Below are positions 39,787 through 54,000 of a stretch of DNA of 64,000 nucleotides, in pieces. Positions within the stretch are counted from its first letter, which is position 1; each line of letters opens with the position of its first letter. The notes below the pieces were generated by a model. That model was not told the origin of the DNA and searched no databases. It saw only the letters and a list, made by a program, of their open reading frames with translations. Position numbers and translations under genes: made by a program. The stretch is from Axinella damicornis (lineage: Eukaryota; Porifera; Demospongiae; Axinellida; Axinellidae). Where the stretch lies: the NCBI GenBank assembly GCA_963931865.1, contig OZ007506.1, positions 15,266,242 through 15,330,241 of the forward strand, read 5' to 3'.

Positions 39787-40133
39787 CTGCCACAGTGATA
39801 GTTGCCTTACTCTGGAGCTCGTGCCACACGAACTCTGCCTGAGCTATATACTCGTCGCGAAGTCTAAATTAGAAATGCCTTCCGCAAACAGATCTGGGAG
39901 CCGCGCGCGGGCATGTGCGCATGCGCATGCGTGAGCCAAATCTTGTCAGCAGACATGCGGGTGTTTCCAACTGCGAAGAAGCATGATAATAGCACAATGA
40001 TTATAACACTGAAGAGAACAGCAACAACCGAACAACAACAAAAAACAGACAACTAGCTAGACTAGTCCATTAGTGTAGCTAGCTACGTATAATTGTTCAT
40101 GGCCATATTCTGCCATGCTTTGTAGAGCAAATG

Positions 40134-40329
40134 GTCTCTGTGTAGTCTCATGTCCAGGCCTCTACACCTCCCTGTGAAGCTAGTAGTATGCCTAATTTCC
40201 AGATTTGACAGCCCCTACTAGTCTTCCCAGAGTCTCTGTGTAGTCTCATGTCCAGGCCTCTACACCTCCCTGTGAAGCTAGTAGTATGCCTAATTTCCAG
40301 ATTTGACAGCCCCTACTAGTCTTCCCAGA
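40134..40329. repeat. Exact tandem duplication, 98 bp x 2
   Basis: gtctctgtgtagtctcatgt starts both copies (40134 and 40232); no difference found between them by eye, so it is recent or homogenised. Confidence 0.95.
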
Positions 40330-40349
40330 GGGTTAGCATACACAAAACA

Positions 40350-40499
40350 TAGCCTCATTTCCAGGCCTTCTCACCCAAGAATTTGTCACTTGCAGTACTG
40401 ACACGAGGAAGCGACAAGTGCTGGGGTGAGAAGGCCTGGGAACCGGCTAGTACTGCAAGTGACAAACACTGGGGTGAGAAGGCCTGGGAACGAGGCTAG
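40350..40499. repeat. Foldback of the 'tagcctcgttcccaggc' family
   Basis: Left agcctcatttccaggccttc; right side has the pairing arm twice (ggtgagaaggcctgggaac). Confidence 0.8.
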
Positions 40500-41179
40500 A
40501 CTAAGCCACATTCAAACACTGGAAACTATGAGTACAACGTTACTGCTTGGTATTGTTTAGCTTGTTCTGTTTCAAGTAAGGATTAATGCCTTTCAATAAT
40601 TGCAACTTGTACATTGACTTATATATATGTTGGTCAATAGATTCTCAACATTCCTTAGAAAGTAAAATTGGTTGCAGATAAGTCAATAAAAAATGGAAAG
40701 CTATATCAGCTGAGTTTGATCAGCTGTTAGGAATGTCAAGGATCATTACCTTTAGTAATTTCACCAATTCATTTGACCACTCCTCAGCAGCTTAATCAAC
40801 ATATCACTTTAACTGTTCATTGTAAAGAAGTATGTTAATTGGTTGCAGATATGTAAAAAGTTATTAGCTGCTATGGGGAGTTCAGGTTAGGAATGTCAAG
40901 GCACCACTTTGTTCACTGGAAGAAGAATGCTAATTGGTTGTAGATGAGTGAACAAATGGCAAGCAAAGCTACTACAGTGTTGTAGAAACCCCAAACTGTG
41001 AATATCATCGCTGGTGGGGACTCTCCATAACAACATTGGTCTCGGTCCCAGACCCAACCAACCCCAGCATGGATCACTTTCAGCATATATACTGAAAGCA
41101 ATACAACTAGTCGAACGTTGAAACATTGTGGGCGAGTGGAAGTAAGCCGCAGTTCAAGCGACGATTACTCGCCCAGCCT

Positions 41180-41425
41180 TTGAGCTCTCCGGAAGTAAAG
41201 GAGCCGGCCGTATGTTTGCCCATAGTGCGGGATCCCACACGCATGCAGGGTTGAATCTGGAAGTAAAGGAGCCGGTCGTACATTTGCGTGTAGTGCGGGG
41301 GGCCCACGCGGGACCAAAAGGTGGCAGCGTCGATGATCTACATATAATTTTTCCTTTAGAACGACTAGGTTGGCTCCCTTCCGCTCGCCAATTATATGTG
41401 CGCTGGATGTAAGGTCTGAGAACGA
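41180..41425. repeat. Imperfect tandem duplication in the gene B 3' flank
   Basis: ggaagtaaaggagccggccg and ggaagtaaaggagccggtcg begin two units about 68 bp apart. Confidence 0.75.
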
Positions 41426-41854
41426 GACTAGACAACCAATGAAAATCACTATAAGAGTATCACTAAAGTTGGCTTAGTCGTCCAACCACAATATAGTATT
41501 GTGGGCCAGTCCATGTACTTCCGCACAAGTGGGAAGAACGCTCTGCACAGCTTTTTGCAACTCTGGAATGTAGTTGTTTACATACTAGGAACCAATTGCG
41601 TGCATGCAGTCAACCATGCAACTCATAGCGGCATGTGATGAGCATAAAATGCATAAATGAAATTAACCTCACCAATCAGCATTACAAATACAATTCTGAA
41701 GCAATGTTTCCACGCAATCTCAACACTAGCTACTACAGCCAGCTACATATTTGTACACAATCTCAACACTAGCATTTACACACAAACCTCCAAGTGCATG
41801 TTACTACTAAATTAAATACTACAACAGCTTTCAGTTATTTCTGAGTTCACCGCA

Positions 41855-42055
41855 TTAGTTGTCTGAGTCTGACTCGTCCTCAGACCCCTCTGTCAAAGAG
41901 TCTCCAACAACCCCGGACTCCGTCTTAGAGTCTGATCCCTCCTCTCCTCCTTTCTTGATGAGCTTCTCCAATGCTTCCATACGCTCTGACATCTGCTCTA
42001 TCCGATCAACTATCCGTGACATCGTCTGCTCCATCCTCCCAGTTGCCTCAGCATG
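41855..42055 (-). CDS. Gene B exon B32: coiled-coil and acidic C-terminus, stop
   Basis: Starts HAEATGRMEQTMSRIVDRIE, helical Met/Glu/Leu repeats, acidic tail ending DESDSDN and TAA. Fourteen codons shorter than A32; the acidic end is kept. Confidence 0.9.
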   Translation of the reverse strand, partial: HAEATGRMEQTMSRIVDRIEQMSERMEALEKLIKKGGEEGSDSKTESGVVGDSLTEGSEDESDSDN

Positions 42056-45000
42056 CTATGTATATATATATAATATATATAAGATAGTGCATTTCAGTGC
42101 TAAGTTTGCATGTATGTATCAGTAGCAGTCCCATTGGGGAAACACATCTGATAATTATTGTAGAGTTGATGATCTTCTGTTGCGTAGCTACATCATTCGG
42201 TTTGGCAATCACTTGCACAATATCAAGGTTGAATATTGATATTATAGAATTTGAAGCAAACTTCCTTCGATCGGTGAACAGCCAACAGTGAATTGCAAAT
42301 TGAATTTGAAGTACCTTAGAATGTTTCTTCTTTACTGTTTGTTTATAAGAGTTCACGCTAATGGTGTACATAAACTTTCATCAAGAGCTCGAGCTTCTTT
42401 GTCTCTAGGCTGGAGATAGACGGAAAAGTCAAATATTGTATCTATATTTACGAGGGGCAACCGCACTCCTGGTAGCCGCGTTGCAACCCCAGGTTGCGAC
42501 TCGCCGTAGCGCAAGCTGCAATTCGTTCCAATTAACGCACATGCCACGTGGCAACCGGTACCACACTCAGTCGATCGCGAGCAATGGCGACCAAAAGGAA
42601 CACAAGACACACTTAGTCAGCACGGTGAGTTTCGGCATGTAAGCGTCAGTGAATGACAGTGATCACGGGCGTGTGGTCAGAATCTTCGTGTGCCTTTCCT
42701 AAGAACGGTACTGCCACCGGAAGTCGATGGAGCGCTCGAGCAATGGCGGCCAATGGCGAGACAAAAGCGCTCATATCTCCACCACCAAGGTGAGTTTCAG
42801 CACCAACTTTTTACATTCAGGTCAGTGCATGATAGCGATCACGGCGGTGTAGTCAGAATCTCTGTAGGCCAATCCTAAGTACTCAAACATTATTTATATT
42901 GGATTATTTACGCGGCACAATTTTTCCCCTACCAGGAGTGTAATGATCATGTGCACTGCAGCAGAAGACTTGGTGTTCATACATTGTAATTGGCGGTCAG
43001 AGATGGTCATAAATACTGTCATCTGTAATTGTATACATACCTTTTCCTTCTCGTCTAAATCCTGAAAGGTGGAATGAAATGTAGAAGTATGTTAGTATGC
43101 TGAATAATGGAATTTGTCCCTACATCAGCGTAATGTTTATAAACGTGTGCTTTTGTTAATCACAAACAAATACGAGCACACACCTCATTCTGGACCTCTT
43201 CCAAATCCTAAAAGGTTGAAATTCATTATAAAGTCAATTAGGACTCCTTTACATTACACAGAGGATCTCCGGAGCATTTGGACAGACAATAGGTGGCTAT
43301 ACTAATTTATAATGCGTTAATTGATTAATTGGTTATTATGACGACGTACAGTTATGTATGCCTGCTTGTAACTTTTGAGTGTGATAGGAACATTGCTACA
43401 TCCATCTTACCAAGTGAGAGTTTAGAGCTTCTTGAAGGTTTTCCAGAGTGTCGTATCGCTCTCCACCCCACACCTGATACTTGAATTCTTGGAAGGCATA
43501 GTACATTGATACCAAGAACCGAAGGCAAGTACCAATACAAGCATTCGTTTCTTCTTCTAAATCATCCAGATCATCATTAGCCGAAATTCGAAAGTTGGGC
43601 TCAACTGTTTTTCTGCCAGAGATAAATCGCTTGTGGCTGCCAGATAAACGAAGCAGATCTTCAGCTGTTAGAATGATTTCCACCTGTAAGCCAATATGAT
43701 GACATGCATTCATTGGTAATGCGGAATGGCAGAAATCTCACAGGCAAATTTCAGTATGTAATAATAATTATTAAATCAGTCATCATGCATTATAAGTCAT
43801 GCCAGTATCATGGTATATGCATGCAACTACAGTGTACAGCGCAGTGCCACCTTTGTTCTCGTGTTCATAAACTCATTCTCAATACCACGGGCTACTGATT
43901 TGGATCACACTACTATACCTGAAGTGCAAGCTTCCTCAGTTTGGCTTCCTGCTCAATCTTTTGGATGTCACCCACCGCGAGACCAACCTGTGCAGAGATT
44001 GAGGTTAGGATACACATTGAAGATTGTATCCTGAATCTATAAATTTGATCAGTGTATCTGTGAACATCACAATGTCATATGTATGCCAACTCCCAAGCAT
44101 CTAATTGGTGCTTACAAGCAGGTTGGTGAATAGAACAGGCATTAGGATCACAAATACGATCCACAGAATGCATGAGATTGGTGGAAACAGGATCTCCTGA
44201 GCACTCTCACTCTCCCCACCAGGGGATCTACGGAAAACCGTGTCAAAACTGAAGTCCCCTGCTGTCATGGACATGAGTTTCAGCATTGCAGTAGCAGGGG
44301 TAGAGAATGGAGACCGCTACAGAAAATAAACATACCAGCATAGCATCACCAAAACCAAGAGTTTTACACCAGATATCATAGTATGGCTATCCCAGACTAT
44401 ACGTATATATATACACAGGTGCATAAGGTTTAATCATAATGGGCACTGCCCGAGATATGGCTGCATGCAGTAGAGACCATTGGAACATTGCTATTGCAAT
44501 AAACTCTTGCATTGTTGGAACAATCTATAGCATGAAGAGTTCAATAGTACAGGCAGTTGAAAGTACCAGGTAATTACGGTAAAATGTGTACACACCTGAA
44601 AATATCTGCATGGGAAGGTCTTCCAGTACACGGTTAAAGATAGTTACTGTTGCTTATGCAGTTCATGTGGATTACTATTGTTGTTGGCTAACCTGAATCT
44701 GCAGTTCAGAGAAGGTCATGTAGAAGGTGAGACCAAATGTGACAACCAGCAGCATGGAGAGAACGATCACTTTCAGAAATGTACCTACGATCTTTCCAAA
44801 CATGATGACATAGATGCCAATGGTAGGAAACTTGGCACATATCGCAATCAGATCGATCCAGGCCAGCAAAATGGCCATCACCCCAACCTGCCACTGCCAC
44901 TCATGAGGACACATGCAGGTTGTCCTGAACACTGACACAAAGACGATAGAGAGAATGTACAGTGAGATTTCAATCCAGTTCACCCAGTCGGAAAGGTAGC

Positions 45001-48000
45001 TCTTCAGCTGGTAAAAAAATTGTAAGGCCTCCAGGAACAGACGGCTTCCAGCAAGAACTACAACGATCACAGCAGCAGCAAACAAAAACCGTGACCTTGC
45101 ATCACTCAGCTCTGCAGTGTGTGTGTGTGGAATGGTCAAATCATTGTGATCACTGCAACAAATAAATATAGATAATTAGGCTATAGCTCACCACATGTGA
45201 CACAAGTTACATTTCTCCCACTAGTGGTATCGTTTGCCACCATTTCAGAACCACTTCCAGATGTAAATTCTCCAGTACCAGCCGACATTTCGGAATCATT
45301 TCTAGATGCAATTTCTCCACTACCATTGAATCCTTCACAGACAGCAACCCCTGGATTACCTAGAACTTGCATGCCTGTTAGAAATACGATTCTACATGAA
45401 CAAACATTTTAGTTTGATGAATTGTGTGCAACTGACAAACGTACAAGTGGTTGATTGGGGATTGAGCACAATCAGTGCAAAGGATGTGAGAAACACGAGG
45501 AAGGTGACATAGACAAGCAGGTTGAGCAGATAACCCCACAACCCAAACAGAAACCACTTGTGGTGCAGTAGGCTGCTGATCACAGGATGGGTCAGCAGAT
45601 CCAGGCGCTGATACTGGACCTACATACGTAGGAAACATTCACGTAAGCAGACAAGCGGAGAGACTGAAGATCATATTGAACTTTTGTCTCACCATGAGTG
45701 CAAGAGGGTGGTTTGATTTCTTGAACGGGGGACCATACTTTGTGGCAAAGTTCTTCTTTGGCTGCTTCTTTATCTCATCAAATCGCTCTTTGTGTGCCTT
45801 TTTTCTCTCTTCAGAATACAATTTCGGTTCAGCATTCTCTTCACGCGAGGATCTACATTATTGATAGAGGCAACAACTGATTGGTAATGAGTTCTTTGAC
45901 ACTATAAGGTCCCTAGAGCCAGGCAAGTTCACATCAACATTAGCAATAGCATAAGCTTAACAGTCAAAGGATGGCTTTGAAATGAAGATATAGTATACTG
46001 TAGGCCTAGGACTCCCAATTGATGGTGAAGCAATTTCAAATCTGCTGTGCAGAACTGAATATCTACATCAAAACCACACTAGCAATTTGTGGGTGGATGG
46101 TAATGATAGGGCCAAGGTGTGGCTACAACATTTATAGAGACCAGGAGCGCATGAGCCGCCGAAGGCGGCGAAGGAGCGTGTAACTCGCGAATACCCATGA
46201 GTGCCATGTAAATACAAATCTGTAGTAGATATGACTTCCATATTTGGAAAGCGGAAGCTCATTTAGACGTTGCGTGACGCCATACAGTGCACGTGACTCG
46301 TACTTAGCTTAACTTAGTACAGCATTGCTTTGACAGAGCCAGCCGCAATGGCGAAGCGTACACCTCAAGCGAAATGAGTTCGGTTTGAAGAAGGAACTCC
46401 ACGCCGATCCGAGGGTTGTGCTAGAAGGAAACTTCAGCTTGTAGCCAGGCTTCAGGAAGTATCTCCCCGCAACTTTCTATGCGCCAGGTGAAGGATTCTC
46501 CCATGAGACGCGCTATCAAACGGAGCATGACCGTGCTGAAGTTTGCAAGAGCGAAACAGGCAGGGAACCAGCGAGTGTCAGGACGCCCCTGAAGGCTTGC
46601 ACGCCAATAAAACTGCCCCCGGAAAACTTATGACGTACCCGATCTATTTTCAAACGCGGAAGTACGTAACTAATTTGTATTTACATGGCACTGAAGTTAC
46701 ATGCTCCTTCGCCGCCTTCGGCGGCTCATGCGCTCCTGTAGAGACATATGGGAAGCCGCTGTCGTGGAAGAGCTACGGTGTGAGCGTGAAGTGAACTAGT
46801 GAAGTTAATAATAGTCCTGGGAAAAGTTGGTGCACAACTGAAGATAACGATACATGCATGAATTTGTTACCTCACACGTCCATCCTGACAGTCCTCCACA
46901 AATGAATAGTCAAAAACAACTGAGAAGTTCTTGTTGTTTGGGTCTTGTTTCTTAGGATCACTGACCACACAGCGATCCAGCACCTGCTTTGCAACTTCTG
47001 CGAAGGTAATGGGTATATACATATTCAATCAAGTATCATTCTATGGAGTCTGTAGACTGTTAACAGAGTGTTACATCACTAACAAGACTCCTCACATAAT
47101 GAAAACAATTATTGTGAAAATACAAAACCAGAAAATCACAAAGAGGCTTTACTTCAGATTGGCTAGCTGAATTTGCCTGAATGGTTGGTTTCACGATGGT
47201 TTCACACAAAACAGCAGCATTTACAATGTGTGGGCTGATTCAAACGCCTCATGAGACTTCAAGGTTGTGGAAAAGCGATGGGGTTGTGCACTGCCCAGTA
47301 TAAAATGCTGCTGTTTTGTGCAAACACCGTCGTGAGGGAGTCAGGCAATTGAACTACGTAGCCTGGCTGAGGAAAGAAAGAGAAGAAGAAGAAGAAAACA
47401 CGGCAGTTTGGCAACTTTCTGGTGTGGTACTTTCACAATGGTTTTTCACAACACTGGGAGCCTTCTTGCCCAGGAAAACACTCGAAGGTGAAGAGTAAGT
47501 TGCCATAAAGGCTCATATGTCGAGAGATTTTTTTTTATTAGCACATATAGCTATTGCGTGCCCGCTCTATCCCTAAAATTTATTTTGTATTCTGCTTATT
47601 CTATGTGGTACATATGTCTAATTATAATTTTTGCGGTACGCGTTGTTGTATCCTTGGCTAGGTGGTATGCATTGTATGTACATTGAACGTGTATATTATT
47701 AAAAAAACACCAACAAGAAAACAGAGCTTACTTATTACAGTGCAAGAGTTCACGTACCTGGCATCTTCTTAATCAATTCACGGAAAGGGGTAGTGTTTCC
47801 CCTGCACTGACGCAACAGCGTTGGCCACTGTGTAGACTGAAGCAGGCCTGAGACCACACGCCTGTGACACAAATCAGTTGGATTCTGCTTGGAGGTTTTG
47901 CAGTCTTTTAATCCTAGTTGTGACTTACTGATTTCCTTCTTCAATGGCAGCCCTAAGTTCCCGTGGCTCCACTTCGGCACCTTTCTTCACTAGCAGTTTC

Positions 48001-51000
48001 ACCAAATCATGGTGGCCACCACCACTGGCAATCCACAAGGGAGTTTGGCCTTCATTCTCTCTACATGACAAAAGCATTGCATATGTCAACTCTGTATGAG
48101 CAGCATCACAAAATATTTTATCCTGGGTTTAATGCAGTAGTCAACACATATGTACCAAGTTTATTCAGGAGGCTCATGACATTGTGTGAAAATGTAACAT
48201 TAGTGGGTGTGTTATATTTTCAGTTTCTAAGGCTACGGTTTAATCGTACTTTGCCATGAGAGCTTCAGCTGGTGCGAGAACACGATGCTTGACACAAGCC
48301 TTAGAATGGTCTTTCTGAATTAGCTCATCCACAATCCTGCATGTTTTTGCAACGACGTGAAATAATGATACATGTATACAGTTTCAAAACATGTAAGTGT
48401 GTTACGCAGGCCCACAATTGCACTATTAGCAAAAACGTAGCCTCATTCCCAGGACTTTCCCACTGCCAGTATTTCATCGCTTCCAGTGTGAAATACGGCA
48501 GGGGAAGGCCTGGGAGATGTAGTCATGTACAGTGCCATCAAGTAGACACATGCGCGAAGAATCTCGACGTCCTGTCTTGTACTGTCCGTCCAAAGGCTGG
48601 ATGTCAGAGCGTTTGCAAGCAGACGATCTATAATGTTCACTGTTCACCACCCCGCATGTGTTTACCATCTGTCTACCTGACGTCATCGCACGTGACCAGA
48701 TCTCCAGGCCCGCCGTATTTCATACTGGAAGTGATGAAATACTGGCGGTGGGAACGGCCTGGAACGAGGCTAGCAAAAACAGAGGTATTAGTTACTCAGA
48801 AAAAGCTGCTGCTGAACACAACATACATGATATACATATTGCACAAAGTGACGATAGGAATCACAGAGTCGGTAGACTCTGTATGTAGGGATACGACGTA
48901 CACGCAATATATGCTAATACAAAAGAATCTCTCCAAATCTCAGAAACGGTACACTTATAAGCCTTTATAACCACATACCGTTCATCTTCGAGTGTTTTCA
49001 TGACCAACAAGACTCCTCGCGTCGCGAAAAACCGTCGCGAAAGTACCGCACCAGGTACTCGCAAAACGGGCAAATTGTTTTTCTTTCTTCTTTCTTCTTT
49101 CTTCTTCTTTCTTCTTTCAGACGGGCTAGCTCAACGTCGCCTCAATCCCTCATGATGGTTTTCGCACGAAACAGCAGCATTTTACACCGAGCAGTGCACC
49201 AGCCCATCGCTTTTTGGCAACCTCCAAGTCTTCACCAGGCGGCTACAGCTGCCCACTCAATAACTATGGCTTCATTTGTCACGCCATTTTCATGTTTGTA
49301 CGCATGCGCACTTAAACGATCACTTAGCAACGATACGTAATTATTATTCAAGATCGCTGAATTAGAAGTGCCTTGCGCTGTTGTGTTACCGTAACTAGAC
49401 TGAGGTGAATTCTCTGTGCTATATATGTTACTAGACTGTGTTCTGTGAGAGGGGTGAATGCCTATCTAAAGACTCAACAATGTGTCACTACTACTATCTT
49501 GTATAGCTATTTTACCTACACTACTTCAGCCGTCAGGGAGCACTGGGGTTGGCTTTTGAGATGCTTGGGTCTGAATCTTCAGCCATTGCTGGCAGTGTAA
49601 ATGCCAGAGTCCAGTATGCATGCGCCTGCTGCTAAAAAAAAAATGACATAAACAAGTAATAAAAAACATTTAAAATGTAACAGGATGTAGGGATACCAGA
49701 ACCGCAAAAAGTAAGGAAACAAGGTAGGGATGATCACACAAAACAGTGAAGTATACAATCCCCCTACATATCTTTTTTCATTATACACATATTATGGAAA
49801 AAGATCTCTGTAGGGGGTTGTATACTTCACTGTTTTGTGTGACCATCCCTACCTTGTTTCCTTACTTTTTGCGGTTCTGGTATCCCTACATCCTGTTACA
49901 TTTTAAATGTTTTTTATTACTTGTATAGTATGAAATGGCAACATGATTAATAACTCTAACTGCTGTAAGAAACAGCAACCACACAATGCAGCCTCACATC
50001 ACATCTGTACACTGAGTAACTACCGTAACGTCATTCTATTGCTAGATGCTACGTATTCAGAATATTTCCACAAGCAAGAACAACGTTTCATACCCACGAT
50101 GTCCGTGTGAGGCTGCCAAGTGCATGGGGGTGAGGCCATTACGATTTCTGTCATCTGTTTTGCATCCTCTGTGAGGGAAAGAAAATCAAGCTTATAGCTG
50201 TTTTCACACATGTTACAGCATGCTCCTTAGTGACAAACCAAATGAACAAGTAATGACGTAGGGATAGCAAAATAGGGAAACTAGGGAGGACGATAGCTAT
50301 ACATATTATATTATTTTATTATTATTGCACTCTAGGGAGAGTAATACCGTATAGCAGGAAATTTTGAGAGGCTCAAATTTTTCGCGTTTTTTGCAATCGG
50401 ATACCTACTCGTGAAAATTTGAACCCCGCATAAATTTGTTCCGCAAGCATTTTTGCCACCTGGAGTAGCTAGCTATATGTCTCTCTAGTGCTACTTCTGA
50501 CCTGTACAAGTACTGCCATCCCGCAAGGGACCCTTATCGACCACCGCCAGTCTCACAGTTGCTAACAAAGTGAGCCAGCAAGTAGCTGCGTATCACGCAC
50601 ATAGCACATCGTAGCGCACACAGTCGAGAGGACCATAATAATTACAGGCGGCACTGATTGACATAGGCTTCCCTTCAATGGCGCAAATGACCAATCAGCA
50701 CTGCCCATTCCACTACCCTTGACAGTGTGCAATACGGGGAGTGCAATACATAATTATAGGCTAGACACTGAGACCAAGGGAACTACGTGATTTAGAAACC
50801 CGAGGGCCCTTGGCTATAGCGTCCCGAGCGCAGTGAGGGCGCTACTAAGGGCCGGAAGGTTTCTAAATCGCGTAGATCCCATTGGTCCAGTGTCTAACCG
50901 ATTTAGAGTATAGCAACGGTAACTACGCTAGCGCTTCAGTTGTCAACAAAATAACCTACGAGTCAGAGGTCCTTTTCAACGAATTAACAGACTGGCTACG

Positions 51001-54000
51001 AGTACGACAAGCCCACTGACATACAAGGCGCTTGAGTGACTTGCGCGCACGATCGAGCAGCCACATGGCTCCAACCCTCAACTTGGCTCCACCCTATAGC
51101 CTCGTAGATATTAGAATAGAGGAGTTTGTGGTAATCACAATAATTGGTCGTGACTTAGGGCGTGGTTTGTAAAATTATAGCATTCCATGACGGAAAGGAA
51201 ACACGGTGGAACCTACCAGACATATTTTCCCCTCCCCGCTGGATGTAAAAAATGAGGCTGGTCTCAAGACTAAAACCTTCCATTGCTAATTAAGTGACCG
51301 CTAGTTGCATGCATATGAAAATGGGAACCAAAACAGCAAAAGCAACCTCACCTTGTAGGCCTCCAATTCATGGCCAAAATTATCTAGCTAGCTTGGTTGT
51401 GGTAACAGTTACAGTCACGTGTGTGCTTGAGCAAGAACATGTTGAACTGTATGTGAATGAGCACTGAGATCACGTCCCAAATGTAATTAGAATTGGTCAG
51501 TGGGTGAAAGTGGCCAAGTGAGATTGTGCCATTATACAGTCAGCTGATTGCAAGGTTTGAGAATTTTCACATAATATCTAGTGGCTCAATGCAGTTTTGC
51601 AAATCCCAGTTGCTACAAATTTGCAGATGTACATTTTTGCAATATCTATTGTTCTTGAAGTTTTGCATTTTTGCAATCAATGTTCTTGCACTTTTACTAG
51701 TTCTACATGCACTTGTTGCATTCCCTGGGCCTGGGCCTGGGAACGTACATTACCAAGTATTACGAGCATGCAGCCAAGGGCTGGTGGGTACAGGCATTTG
51801 TGTGGTTTCAATCAGTGCTATAGACTCTTTGCTGGACTAGCTGACCGCTTTCGTTCCATCACATATGAGAGAGCCTGGGAAAGAGTGCAGATTTGCAAAA
51901 ACAGGGATTTGTAAATGTGCAAGAATACAAAACTATGAGAGCACAGATTGAGCCACTAGATATTATATGAAAACTCGACTGTAAAATGGCGCAATCTCAC
52001 TTGGCCATTTTCACCCACTGACCAGAAATATTGTTTTCTAAGTCCATTTACGCCTCACAGCCAAGCCCATACAGGCCCATGCTGCTTTCACCCTTTTGCA
52101 AACCCTTCAACCCTCTCACCTCGCCCTCTCCCACCCTTTGTACTCACACAGAAACCTTCTCCCAAGGATATTGCTAACAGTCACATCACAAAGCTGAAAG
52201 TCTCGTTACAGGTTTTGCAGGCATAAAGGGTTAATCAGCTGAGTTGATACCAGGTTGTGCCGAGATGCATCACACGTCATACTATCTTGTTACACTTGTT
52301 TTTCATACGTTTGCAAATGATTGAAAACTACCCCCGGTATATGCAGAACTCACTTGTCAAGCAGTAGTCCCACTAGCTTCCTGTTTTCTTTCTCACTGTT
52401 ACAAGCCCAGTGCAGGATTGTTCCATTGTCTTCGGCTCTTGCCCTGGGATCTAAAATACGTAGACGATAATCAAGGCTTGTTCACACAAGCTTACAGATT
52501 GCTTTACTTTATGTGGTGTTTGATACTTTGTACATGCTCTTCTGCTTCTTTAAGCTGTTTGCAGTAGTAGGTAATGTGTTTTAATAAATCTCAGTTTCTC
52601 CATGGCAAGCAAACCACATCTGGCACCCAACAGAGAGTCACCAGAAACAAAGACAGTAACCAAAATGTTGTCTTTATATAACAATCTTCCTACGAATACA
52701 TATCTCTGCATTGATATCGTGCCTCAGGCCACATGCACGGGTTTGTGTACCTGGCACATGCTTGCGAGTAACAGTTTGAGTTGCATATGCTTGCGAGTAA
52801 CAGATTGAGTTGCATATGCTTGCGAGTAACAGATTGAGTTGCATATGCTTGCGAGTAACAGATTGAGTTGCATATGCTTGCGAGTAACAGATTGAGTTGC
52901 ATATGTGCTACGTTACGCTACACGTATAGAGTAAGCAGTCGATTATCAGACGTGCACTTTGTTCTTAAGGCAATGCTATGTACTTCAACCAACCATTGTA
53001 CACCAACACGATATGTTGAGACTGCCATCCATGGGCAATGCAAACTGCATTTTCATAGACCTAGTAGTTTTGGTATGATGGCTTCGAAATTGCTGGGCTC
53101 CGAAACTTCGTTCATCAGCATTTGGCCTCTAACTTCGGATACTTACACGTCTGCTACATGAAAAGCATGACAATCACAGCAACCGGTTGCTATGCCTCCT
53201 TAGGAACTTGGTAGCCAATGTAGCATAGGTGGCTCTTCTACTCAGTTTTCATTGTGGGCAGACCGTTGAAAATGTCGCCCCATCCTAAAAATAGATCCCT
53301 GTTTCAGAGCCTCGCGCACTAATGCACTCACTCTGTATAACACCACAAAATGAAGCAGATATGGCCAGAGCATTCCGTAACATACTTGCATCGTTTTCAA
53401 TCAGCAGTTTAGCAATGTCCAGCTGTCCATAGTATGCAGCCAAGTGCAGAGCTGTTCCTTTTTTAGACCGGTAATTTCCACCCCTGGAACGATTCACATC
53501 GTGGTCCCCTCTTTTGAGCCATTTCTCAACCACATCTTGATCCCCTGTCTTTATAGCCTGTGCATGGACAAACAACAGGAAAAGTATGTTACAATAAACC
53601 TTTTTTATACCATCATGCAGGATCCCTATTCAGAGCTGGGTCAAATCGATTTATGCTATACGGAAATCACAGAAGTAACTTTACAGTGTACAGAGAATGC
53701 TAGTGTGTTGCAGACTCTATGACTATCATTGCAGACTGTATGGCTATGAACTTATTATTTAAGTTGTGTTTGTGACTCTGTACTGTCTCAGTTCTCTTGT
53801 TGATCTTGTAAGATGCACTTTATGCCCAAATACTTTTGATCTCACTGTACATATGTTGCTAAGGATGTATTCTTGCTGGTAACTAGGAGCTGACAAACTC
53901 CGATGATGGTTGTACTGATGGATATATGCTGTGCAGAATGAATGTTTGATGGCCACTTTACTACATAATGGCAGTGTAAATCAACGAGCAGAGTGAAGTC

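Noticed and set aside
42353..42610. An 85-codon minus frame beside the last exon of gene B
   Set aside because: It crosses the edge of a mobile element, and both putative splice sites are non-consensus; treated only as the lost counterpart of the A cassette.
48341..48970. A 209-codon plus-strand frame, the longest in the window
   Set aside because: It runs through a foldback repeat (48438-48772) and has no family resemblance; the composition fits chance in an inverted repeat.
52761..52905. CRISPR-like 29-bp repeat
   Set aside because: Five direct units with no spacer between them.
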